A stretch of 64,000 nt of DNA, from the NCBI GenBank assembly GCA_017434855.1, contig JAFRUA010000076.1:62001-126000 (forward strand). Reading direction: 5' to 3'. Source of the DNA: Clostridia bacterium (GTDB taxonomy: Bacteria; Bacillota; Clostridia; Oscillospirales; Acutalibacteraceae). Numbering within the stretch: position 1 is the stretch's first letter; every line of letters begins with the position of its first letter. Positions 9,067 through 15,697 of this stretch are shown here, piece after piece. The notes beneath the pieces are model-generated. The model saw only the letters and a program-made list of their open reading frames with translations. It had not been told where the DNA came from and made no database searches. A program made the position numbers and the translations under genes.

Positions 9067-10013
9067 GTGCCCTCCACTGCATCCGCACCGGCGGACTGCT
9101 TTTCGATCGCCGCCGCCAGCGCAATCAGCTTTTTCAGGCGGTGATTGATCGCCGACACCGACAGTTCCGGCGTAAACAGCCTGCCAAGCTCGCGCAGCGA
9201 CGCGTCCGGGTTTGCTTCACGCGCCTCGGCCACGGCCCGCACATCCGGCGCCAGCAGCCCAAACTGCCCGGCCTCGCGGATCACACGGATGGCATAGATC
9301 TGCTCGCACGCCGCCGCCGCGACCCGTGTCAGATTTGCTTCGTCAAAATTGGCCCGGCGGTTGGATACATTGCGAATGTTCTTATAGATTTTGATGTTCA
9401 TGATCTCAAAGGCAGACATCGGCGCGCCCATCAGGCCCAGCAAGTCCTCGATGCTCTCGCTGTCTTTGACATAGATCACGTTGACGTACCGGCGCACCAT
9501 GTGCTTGGCCTTGACGCCGGCCTCGGTCAGCAGCTTCATCAGATCAAAGCTGAGCATGCGGTACGGAACCACAAATTCAAGATGATAGCTTTTGTTGGGG
9601 TCGCTGATCGTTCCGCAGGACAGGAACGCGCCTTTGAAAAATGCGTTGCAGCAGCAGTTCATGCCCTCCTCTTCTCCGCTTTCATTCGGAAGATTGCCGC
9701 GATTGACGCGGGTGATGGCGGCGTTTTCGCTGACCGAAAACGCAGAAAGCACGGCAGGCACGTCGTTTTCTTTGACCGCCACGGTATAATTGCCCGCCTG
9801 AGAGCAATGCACCTGCGGCAGCACGCCGGCTGTCTGCTGCAAAAGCGACTGATAGGTTCGCGCCACCGCTTCATGCTCGGTCATGATCGATATGCCGCTG
9901 CGGTCAAATTCCCGCGCAAACAGCAGCATGCCGTAGGCCATCGCGTGCAGACAGCACGGCGACGCCGGCAGCGACGCGGCAATCTCTTCCTTGACTTTTT
10001 GCGAAAACGACAC
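9063..10013 (-). CDS. whiA: Sporulation/division regulator WhiA
   Basis: WhiA is a DNA-binding protein with an N-terminal LAGLIDADG-like fold and a C-terminal helix-turn-helix. In actinobacteria it controls sporulation septation, and in Bacillus it affects division and chromosome segregation. The 316-residue product has the usual length, and its C-terminal LRELGRLF..SVSAINHRLKKL segment is the expected HTH. Translation starts at a GTG (10013) preceded by GGGAGGGG about 7 bases away. The gene is normally the third of rapZ-yvcK-whiA; here the gene directly upstream is an LRR membrane protein instead of yvcK. Confidence 0.95.
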   Translation of the reverse strand: MSFSQKVKEEIAASLPASPCCLHAMAYGMLLFAREFDRSGISIMTEHEAVARTYQSLLQQTAGVLPQVHCSQAGNYTVAVKENDVPAVLSAFSVSENAAITRVNRGNLPNESGEEEGMNCCCNAFFKGAFLSCGTISDPNKSYHLEFVVPYRMLSFDLMKLLTEAGVKAKHMVRRYVNVIYVKDSESIEDLLGLMGAPMSAFEIMNIKIYKNIRNVSNRRANFDEANLTRVAAAACEQIYAIRVIREAGQFGLLAPDVRAVAEAREANPDASLRELGRLFTPELSVSAINHRLKKLIALAAAIEKQSAGADAVEGT

Positions 10014-10056
10014 GGCGCGTCCCCTCCCTTCTTAAAACACAACTATTCGTGATATT

Positions 10057-10848
10057 TCATTGATACTGTCGCGGCACTGCCTTTGCTCTTTTAGACAGGA
10101 CCGCCGAGCAACAAATCAAAGCCACACCGGCAACAGCCAGGATTGCCACAATGACCGGCAATACGCGCCGCAGACCGGAGGCGGACGGTTTTTTATTTTC
10201 GGTCGCCTGCGTCTCCGTCGGCACAGGGCTTTCAGCCGCATCGTCAAAACGGATCGATGCATTCATCAGCGCGTCGTTTCCTTCATCCGAAATACTGATG
10301 GTGCGCCACTGCGTCTCATTTCCCAGATAACAGACCTCTGTCAGCGCATCACAATATTGGAAGGCGTTTTTCCCAATTTGTTTGACACTGCCTGAAATGA
10401 CGATCGAAGTCAGCGCAGTACAGCGATAGAAGGTATAATCCCCCACAGACACCACGCCGGCAGGAATCGTGATATCACGAAGCACAGAGCATTCATAGAA
10501 CGCGCTTCCCCCGATATTGTTCACACTGTCTGCGATCGAGACCGTTTCAAGCGATGAAAAGAAAGCGAATGCTCCGTTGCCGATGCGCTCAACGCCGTTG
10601 TCAATCACGACGGTTTTAATACGATCTTTATAACCGGACCAAGGTTCATTGCTTGCGTATTTATAGTCCCCCATTTCACCGGTTCCGCTGATTGTCAGGG
10701 TCCCTTCGCCGTCAAACGTCCATGTCATGTGATCGCCGTCCGCGCCGCAGATTCCGCTGTCCACGTTCTCCGCACATGCCCCCACCGCAAACAGCAGCAT
10801 CACCGCAGCCGTCAAAACTATAAAACATAGTAGACGATTTTGTCTCAT
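10057..10848 (-). CDS. Leucine-rich-repeat (BspA/LRR_5 type) membrane protein in the yvcK position
   Basis: A 263-residue exported protein. It has a signal peptide (about residues 1-26), a conserved entry segment (GDHMTWTFDGEGTLTISGTGEM), then about five BspA-type leucine-rich repeats (for example VERIGNGAFAFFSSLETVSI). A Pro/Thr/Glu spacer follows, then a C-terminal transmembrane helix (about 235-255) and a short basic tail. It is therefore probably displayed on the outer face of the membrane. Ligands are unknown; the family is often linked to surface interactions. The start at 10848 has GGAG about 10 bases upstream. An in-frame ATG at 10878 is possible but lies in a short direct repeat. It sits inside a housekeeping operon, which is unusual for such a protein. 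Confidence 0.75.
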   Translation of the reverse strand: MRQNRLLCFIVLTAAVMLLFAVGACAENVDSGICGADGDHMTWTFDGEGTLTISGTGEMGDYKYASNEPWSGYKDRIKTVVIDNGVERIGNGAFAFFSSLETVSIADSVNNIGGSAFYECSVLRDITIPAGVVSVGDYTFYRCTALTSIVISGSVKQIGKNAFQYCDALTEVCYLGNETQWRTISISDEGNDALMNASIRFDDAAESPVPTETQATENKKPSASGLRRVLPVIVAILAVAGVALICCSAVLSKRAKAVPRQYQ

Positions 10849-10854
10849 ATGATA

Positions 10855-10879
10855 CACTCTCCACTCTTCACTCTCCACT
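10855..10879. repeat. Two 11-bp direct repeats at the rapZ/LRR junction
   Basis: CACTCTCCACT occurs at 10855-10865 and again at 10869-10879, three bases apart. The pair fills the space between the rapZ stop and the LRR gene start. Read on the minus strand each copy contains GGAGAG, so the inner copy may also serve as the ribosome-binding site. Short repeats of this purine-rich kind are seen between genes in many Clostridia. Confidence 0.8.
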
Positions 10880-11725
10880 CTATTTCAGGATGTCCCTGTG
10901 GCTCACGCTCGCGGAATACTTCTCGCGCAGGTCGTGGAACAGCAGCTCGGCAATCGTCACGGACCGGTGGTGCCCGCCCGTGCAGCCGACGGCAAAGATC
11001 AACTGGCTGCGTCCCTCTTTGTTTGCAAGCTCCAGCGACAGCTCCACCAGTGTGCGCACGCTGCCGTAAAACGCGGCGGAATCCTCGCTTTGCATCACAA
11101 AGTCGCGCACCTCGCTGTCCTGGCCGGTCTTGTGCTTGAGCTCCGGCACATAAAACGGATTCGGCAGCGACCGCGCGTCAAAAACAAAGTCCGCGTCGTT
11201 CGGCAGCCCGTGCTTGAACCCGAACGACATAAAGTGCACATGCAGTTGACGGTCTGTTGCGCCGGAAAACATTGAAAGCACCCGCACCCGGCACTGCGTT
11301 GCCGACAGGTTGGACGTGTCAAGAAAGTAGTCCGCTTTGGCACGCGCTTCTGCCAGCAGCCTGCGTTCTTCATTGAGCGCGGCTTGGATGGAATCAAACG
11401 TGTTTTGCAGCGGGTGGCGCCGCCGCGTTTCTTTATAGCGTTTCATCAGAACTGCGTCGTCCGCGTCCAGAAACATCAGTTTATAAGGGATCTGCAGCTC
11501 CCGCAGGCTGTCAAACTGTTCAAACAGCTCTGAAAACGACTGGCCCGCGCGCACGTCGGTCACCACAGCCACACGCCGATGCTCCGATCCCTTGATGAGC
11601 TGCGCAAACAGCGGGATCAGCTGCGCCGGCAGATTGTCGACACAAAAGAAGCCGGCATCCTCCAGCGCGTTGACGACACAGGATTTTCCCGCGCCGGACA
11701 TGCCCGTGACAACAACAAATTCCAT
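10880..11725 (-). CDS. rapZ: RNase adapter/nucleotide-binding protein RapZ
   Basis: RapZ (YvcJ in Bacillus) is a P-loop protein. In Escherichia coli it directs RNase E to the small RNA GlmZ and so controls glucosamine-6-phosphate synthesis. In Gram-positives it binds nucleotides and affects competence, and the RNA target is not established. The 281-residue protein has the Walker A motif GMSGAGKS at residues 8-15 and the conserved C-terminal segment FAVGCTGGHHRSV. An AAGGGGAG ribosome-binding site precedes the ATG by about 8 bases. It lies between murB and the LRR gene. Confidence 0.96.
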   Translation of the reverse strand: MEFVVVTGMSGAGKSCVVNALEDAGFFCVDNLPAQLIPLFAQLIKGSEHRRVAVVTDVRAGQSFSELFEQFDSLRELQIPYKLMFLDADDAVLMKRYKETRRRHPLQNTFDSIQAALNEERRLLAEARAKADYFLDTSNLSATQCRVRVLSMFSGATDRQLHVHFMSFGFKHGLPNDADFVFDARSLPNPFYVPELKHKTGQDSEVRDFVMQSEDSAAFYGSVRTLVELSLELANKEGRSQLIFAVGCTGGHHRSVTIAELLFHDLREKYSASVSHRDILK

Positions 11726-11763
11726 GGTGCGCTCCCCTTTCCTTCGTTTGCAGTCAATTCAAG

Positions 11764-12666
11764 TTATCTTTCGCCGACAAAGCGGACCTCGGTCTCCAGT
11801 GTCACGCCGAAATTTTTGAAGACCGTTTCGCGGCAGACGTCGATCAGATTCAGCACATCGGCCGTGGTCGCGTCGCCGACATTGATGATGAACCCGGCGT
11901 GTTTTTCGCTGACGGCCGCACCGCCGACGCGCCGCCCCTTCAGGCCGCTTTGCTCGATCAGTGCGCCCGCAAAGTACCCCTCGGGCCGTTTAAAGACGCT
12001 GCCCGCGCTGGGATATTCCAGCGGCTGTTTGTCTTTGCGCCGCCCGAGCAGATCGTTCATTTTTTCTTCGATCAAAGCGTGGTCGCCGGTTTCCAGCCGC
12101 ACGACCGCGCCGGTCACGATGCAGCCGTTATTCATATACGCGCTGTGCCGGTACCCGAAATCAAGTTCGCCGCCGGTCAGCCTGCCGGGCGTGCCGTCCG
12201 GCGTCAGATGCTCGGCAAAAGACACGACCTGCTTCATCTCGCCGCCGTAGGCCCCGGCGTTCATGAACACCGCGCCGCCCACCGTGCCGGGGATGCCGTA
12301 GGCAAACTCCAGCCCGGTGCAGTCTGCCGCCAGCGCGGCCTTGCAAAGGCGGATCAGTCTGGTCCCCGCAGCCGCAAAGAAAGTGACGTCGTCCAGTTGC
12401 CGCACCTCATCCAGTTCACACATGGAGATGACCAGCCCGTCGATCCCCCTGTCGGAAACAAGCAGGTTGCTGCCGTTGCCGAGGATCAGCGGCCGCACGC
12501 CGCGTGCACTGCAAAACCCGAGCAGGGCGGAAAGCTGGTCCACCGTCGCCGGCGAAGCAAACAGCGCCGCCGGTCCGCCGGTGCGGAAGCTTGTGTGGTT
12601 TTTCATCGGTTCGTCTGTCAGAAACGGAATCTGATGCTCCGTCAAAAACAACGTGGTCTCGTTCAA
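11764..12666 (-). CDS. murB: UDP-N-acetylenolpyruvoylglucosamine reductase
   Basis: MurB is the FAD enzyme that reduces UDP-GlcNAc-enolpyruvate to UDP-MurNAc with NADPH, in the cytosolic stage of peptidoglycan synthesis. The 300-residue protein shows the FAD-binding region (GNGSNLLVSDRG, YGIPGTVGGAVFMNAGAYGGEM) and the active-site segment YPSAGSVFKRP with its proton-donor Ser; the C-terminus ends near VRFVGE with the conserved Glu. The start is a TTG at 12666 with GGAGGGG about 5 bases upstream; a second in-frame TTG at 12682 overlaps that ribosome-binding site. Confidence 0.95.
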   Translation of the reverse strand: MNETTLFLTEHQIPFLTDEPMKNHTSFRTGGPAALFASPATVDQLSALLGFCSARGVRPLILGNGSNLLVSDRGIDGLVISMCELDEVRQLDDVTFFAAAGTRLIRLCKAALAADCTGLEFAYGIPGTVGGAVFMNAGAYGGEMKQVVSFAEHLTPDGTPGRLTGGELDFGYRHSAYMNNGCIVTGAVVRLETGDHALIEEKMNDLLGRRKDKQPLEYPSAGSVFKRPEGYFAGALIEQSGLKGRRVGGAAVSEKHAGFIINVGDATTADVLNLIDVCRETVFKNFGVTLETEVRFVGER

Positions 12667-12691
12667 AAGGACCCCTCCGTCCAAGTCGTGA

Positions 12692-13633
12692 TTACAGCAG
12701 CGCCGCGCCGATGATGCCGGCGTCGTTGCCCAGCGTTGCGCGGCAGATCTCGGTCTGCACGCTGCAATAGCGGCTGTAGCGATTCTCTTCCACCAGCGCG
12801 CGGATCGGGCGCAGCAGCGTTTCGCCTTCGTTGGATATACCGCCGCCGAAGCAGATCATCTCCGGCTGCAGCATGTTGACGATGTTGACCGTGCCCACGG
12901 CCACATAGCGGATATAATCGTTCACGACCTCGGTGCCGGCCTGATCGCCGGCGCGCATCGCGTCAAAGGCTGTGCGGCCGCCCGCGTTTTCCAGCGCACC
13001 GCCGGTCAGCTTCCACATATAGCTGTCCGGGCACTGCCGCATTTTTTCTTTGGTCTGGCGGACCAGCGCAGTGGCCGACGCATACCGCTCCCAGCAGCCG
13101 ACACGCCCGCAGTTGCATGCCTCGCCGTCCATCTGAATGACCATGTGGCCCAGCTCGCCGCCCGCGCCGTTGCAGCCGGACAGCACCTCGCCGTCCAGAA
13201 TGATGCCGCCGCCGACGCCTGTGCCCAGCGTCACTGCCACAAAGCTCTTTTTGCCCACGCCGGCGCCCGCCAGCGCTTCGCCCAGCGCGGCGCAGTTCGC
13301 GTCGTTTTCAAGCTTATACTCCGTGTCAAACATGGATTTGAGGATCGCCACCGCCGGCACCTTGTTGAAACCGAGGTTGTTGGCATACTCGATCATGCCG
13401 GTCTCGCGGTTCACCGTACCCGGCGTGCCGATGCCGACCGACGCAACGTCGCTGCGGGTCAGCCCGGCATCCGCCAGCGCCAGGTCGATCGCGGCAACAA
13501 TGTCGCGCAGGATCTCTTCCGCCGGGCGCGGGCTGTTGGTTTTCTTTTTGCCTCTGCCGATGATGTTATTGTCCTTGTCAATCACGCCCACGGCGATATT
13601 CGTTCCGCCAAGGTCCACTCCAACTCGATACAT
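12692..13633 (-). CDS. glcK: ROK family glucokinase
   Basis: A cytosolic sugar kinase of the ROK family that phosphorylates glucose with ATP. The 313-residue protein begins VGVDLGGTNIAVGV (phosphate-binding loop). Its ROK zinc motif is CNCGRVGCWE, preceded by the catalytic-region GGELGHM. The start at 13633 has GGAAAGGAAG about 7 bases upstream, whereas the in-frame ATG at 13639 is too close to it. It directly follows hprK, so sugar phosphorylation and the HPr-based carbon-control switch appear to be co-expressed. Another ROK substrate cannot be excluded from sequence. Confidence 0.92.
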   Translation of the reverse strand: MYRVGVDLGGTNIAVGVIDKDNNIIGRGKKKTNSPRPAEEILRDIVAAIDLALADAGLTRSDVASVGIGTPGTVNRETGMIEYANNLGFNKVPAVAILKSMFDTEYKLENDANCAALGEALAGAGVGKKSFVAVTLGTGVGGGIILDGEVLSGCNGAGGELGHMVIQMDGEACNCGRVGCWERYASATALVRQTKEKMRQCPDSYMWKLTGGALENAGGRTAFDAMRAGDQAGTEVVNDYIRYVAVGTVNIVNMLQPEMICFGGGISNEGETLLRPIRALVEENRYSRYCSVQTEICRATLGNDAGIIGAALL

Positions 13634-13670
13634 ATGCATGCTTCCTTTCCGAATCAATATAAAATCATTT

Positions 13671-14639
13671 TTAAAAATTACCCCAGATTTCAAGCTCGTC
13701 TTCCTGCGGGATCAGGTCCTCGACCATGCCGAGGTTGTGCATCAGCTCCCGCGCGGCGTTGTAACCCATTTTCTTTTGCCGGTTGTTCATCGCCGCAACC
13801 TCGATGATGATGGCCAGGTTGCGCCCGGGCTTGATGGGCACCACCGTATATGGCACATTGACCGAAAGGATATCGATGCTTTCATTTTCAATACCCATGC
13901 GGTCATAGACCTTTTCGCTGTCCCACGGCTCCAGCTCGATCACCATGTCGATCTTTTCCGACAGCTTGACCGCGCCCATACCGAAGATGCGCCGGGCGTT
14001 GATGATGCCGATGCCGCGCAGCTCGATAAAGTGACGGATATTGTCGGGCGCCGCACCGACAAGCGTTTTGGCCCCGGTCTTGCGGATCTCGACGGCGTCG
14101 TCCGCAATCAGGCGGTGGCCGCGCTTGATCAGCTCCACGGCGGTTTCGCTTTTGCCGACGCCGCTGTCGCCAAGGATCAACACCCCTTCGCCGTAGACCT
14201 CCACAAACACGCCGTGGCGGGTGATGCGCTCCGCCAGCTCCACATTCAGATACGCGATCAGCCGCGCCATGACGCCGCTGGTGGCATCCGGCGCAGAAAG
14301 CACCGGCACCGCAAATTCCTTTGCCAGCGCAAGGATATCCGCCGGGCACGCGATGCCGCGGGTCACAACGATGGCCACGGGCCGTTTTTCCATAAAGGAA
14401 CGGGTGCGCTCGCGGCGCGTCTGTGCATCCAGCGTGTCAAGATAGTCCGCTTCGGTGATACCGATAAAGTTGATGCGCGCGTTGTCGAAGTAGTTTTCGT
14501 ACCCGGCAAAAAACAAACCGGGCCGGTTGACGTCCGGCGAGGTGATCAGGATCTCATCCGCATCCTTCGGCAGATAGATGACCTCCATCGGGTGATCTTT
14601 CAATAGCTTTGACAGCTTTACGGAATAACCGGGGTTCAT
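13671..14639 (-). CDS. hprK: HPr kinase/phosphorylase
   Basis: HprK phosphorylates HPr on Ser46 in response to glycolytic intermediates and also removes that phosphate; this sets CcpA-dependent carbon catabolite control in low-GC Gram-positives. The 322-residue protein has the P-loop GDSGVGKSE, then LIADDAVEIRK, and the HprK signature region IELRGIGIINARRIFG. The start at 14639 has GGGAGGA about 7 bases upstream. It is the first gene of the long minus-strand operon, preceded by a sigma-A promoter and a hairpin in the leader. Confidence 0.97.
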   Translation of the reverse strand: MNPGYSVKLSKLLKDHPMEVIYLPKDADEILITSPDVNRPGLFFAGYENYFDNARINFIGITEADYLDTLDAQTRRERTRSFMEKRPVAIVVTRGIACPADILALAKEFAVPVLSAPDATSGVMARLIAYLNVELAERITRHGVFVEVYGEGVLILGDSGVGKSETAVELIKRGHRLIADDAVEIRKTGAKTLVGAAPDNIRHFIELRGIGIINARRIFGMGAVKLSEKIDMVIELEPWDSEKVYDRMGIENESIDILSVNVPYTVVPIKPGRNLAIIIEVAAMNNRQKKMGYNAARELMHNLGMVEDLIPQEDELEIWGNF

Positions 14640-14652
14640 GGCCGCTCCTCCC

Positions 14653-14685
14653 ATTGGGTCTCAATTCGTTGTAGACGAACCCAAT
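14653..14685 (-). promoter_or_regulatory. Leader hairpin in front of hprK
   Basis: ATTGGGT (14653-14659) and ACCCAAT (14679-14685) form an inverted repeat. Inside it TTCGT (14665-14669) and ACGAA (14675-14679) pair around a five-base loop, sharing one base with the outer arm. It lies between the promoter and the ribosome-binding site of hprK, so it could affect translation or be an operator. No known regulator site is recognised. Confidence 0.4.
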
Positions 14686-14696
14686 TTAACCAGTTT

Positions 14697-14725
14697 ATTA
14701 TAATATAAAAATGCGATTCTGCCAA
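14697..14725 (-). promoter_or_regulatory. Sigma-A promoter of the hprK-to-yggS operon
   Basis: On the minus strand TTGGCA (14725-14720) is followed after 17 bases by a perfect TATAAT (14702-14697). The initiation point would be near 14690, about 50 bases before the hprK start. No other clear promoter was found within the train downstream. Confidence 0.75.
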
Positions 14726-14785
14726 CAGTTTTTTTAATTTTTACAAAAATTTTTTATTTTTTTCCGGAATCACGGCGGCGCACGG

Positions 14786-14815
14786 GCATTTTTCCGCGCC
14801 GGGGCCTCATACATT
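14786..14815 (+). promoter_or_regulatory. SigE-type promoter of sigK
   Basis: GCATTTT (14786-14792) matches six of seven positions of the Bacillus SigE -35 consensus kmATATT. CATACATT (14808-14815) matches the -10 consensus CATACAnT fully, with a 15-base spacer. SigE-driven transcription of sigK is the known arrangement in Bacillus. A caution is that the predicted start lies almost at the ribosome-binding site, so the leader would be only about 12 bases. Confidence 0.55.
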
Positions 14816-14832
14816 GAAGCGAGGTGAGACGG

Positions 14833-15519
14833 ATGCTGGCATTCTTAAAGCTTGTGCTTTCCAACCTGTTTTTTTTGACGCTGCACCTGAAGGGCGGCAA
14901 CTCTTTTCCGAAGCCGCTGTCTGCCGAGCGGGAACGCGCATTGCTGCAGCGGATGGCGACCGACGGCGACGCCGGCGCGCGGGCAGAGCTGATCGAGCAT
15001 AACCTGCGTCTGGTGGCACACATTGTCAAAAAATACTATGCCGCGGCGGATGATCCGGAGGACCTGATCTCCATCGGCACCATCGGCCTCATCAAGGCGG
15101 TGGATTCCTTCAACGCGTCCAAGGGCGCGCGTCTTGCGACCTATGCCGCCCGCTGCATCGAAAATGAAATTCTGATGCACTTTCGCGCACAGCGAAAAAC
15201 GGCGGGGACCGTTTCGCTGAGCGAACCGGTGGACACCGACGGCGACGGAAACGAACTGACGCTGATCGACCTGATCGCGACCGAGGACACCATTGCCGAC
15301 GACATGGACCTGAAGCGCAACACGCGCCGGCTGTATACAGCGCTTGACCGATTGCGGGACCCGCGTGAAAAAGAGATCCTGACCCTGCGTTACGGCCTGT
15401 ACGGGACCGCGCCGCTGACACAGCGTGAGATTGCGGACCGCCTGGGCATTTCACGCTCTTATGTGTCCAGAATCGAAAAACGCGCGATTGAAACGCTGCG
15501 CACCGATTTTGGCGTCTGA
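14833..15519 (+). CDS. sigK: Sporulation RNA polymerase sigma factor SigK
   Basis: SigK directs late mother-cell transcription in sporulation. The 228-residue protein has a hydrophobic pro-sequence-like N-terminus (LAFLKLVLSNLFFLTLHLKG), then NSFPKPLS typical of SigK, region 2 (LIEHNLRLVAHIVKKYY, DLISIGTIGLIKAVDSF) and region 4 with the HTH TQREIADRLGISRSYVSRIEKRA. The ATG at 14833 has GAGGTG six bases upstream; a GTG nine bases earlier overlaps it. The reading frame is continuous, so no skin element interrupts it. It is transcribed away from hprK. Confidence 0.93.
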   Translation: MLAFLKLVLSNLFFLTLHLKGGNSFPKPLSAERERALLQRMATDGDAGARAELIEHNLRLVAHIVKKYYAAADDPEDLISIGTIGLIKAVDSFNASKGARLATYAARCIENEILMHFRAQRKTAGTVSLSEPVDTDGDGNELTLIDLIATEDTIADDMDLKRNTRRLYTALDRLRDPREKEILTLRYGLYGTAPLTQREIADRLGISRSYVSRIEKRAIETLRTDFGV

Positions 15520-15608
15520 CCGTTCCCCGATGTGAGCGACTGCAGAGAACAAAGATGAATGAATCGCTTGAAAATTCTGAATAATTTGTGATTTTTTTCA
15601 AGAACTCC

Positions 15609-15637
15609 TTGATTTCATTTTCCTCTTTGGCTATAAT
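15609..15637 (+). promoter_or_regulatory. Sigma-A promoter of the PBP1A gene
   Basis: TTGATT (15609-15614), a 17-base spacer and a perfect TATAAT (15632-15637) lie about 60 bases before the start codon of the class A penicillin-binding protein gene. Confidence 0.8.
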
Positions 15638-15697
15638 GTAATGTAATTAAGTTTGTAGTTCATCACAAAACCGTTGCAATGCAAAGGAGTTCGGAAT

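Noticed and set aside
13634-13693. Longer N-terminus for the ROK glucokinase
   Set aside because: The extra residues overlap hprK, lack family similarity and would leave the good ribosome-binding site inside the gene.
14833-15519. Skin-type element interrupting sigK
   Set aside because: The SigK frame is continuous from region 2 to region 4, with no recombinase nearby.
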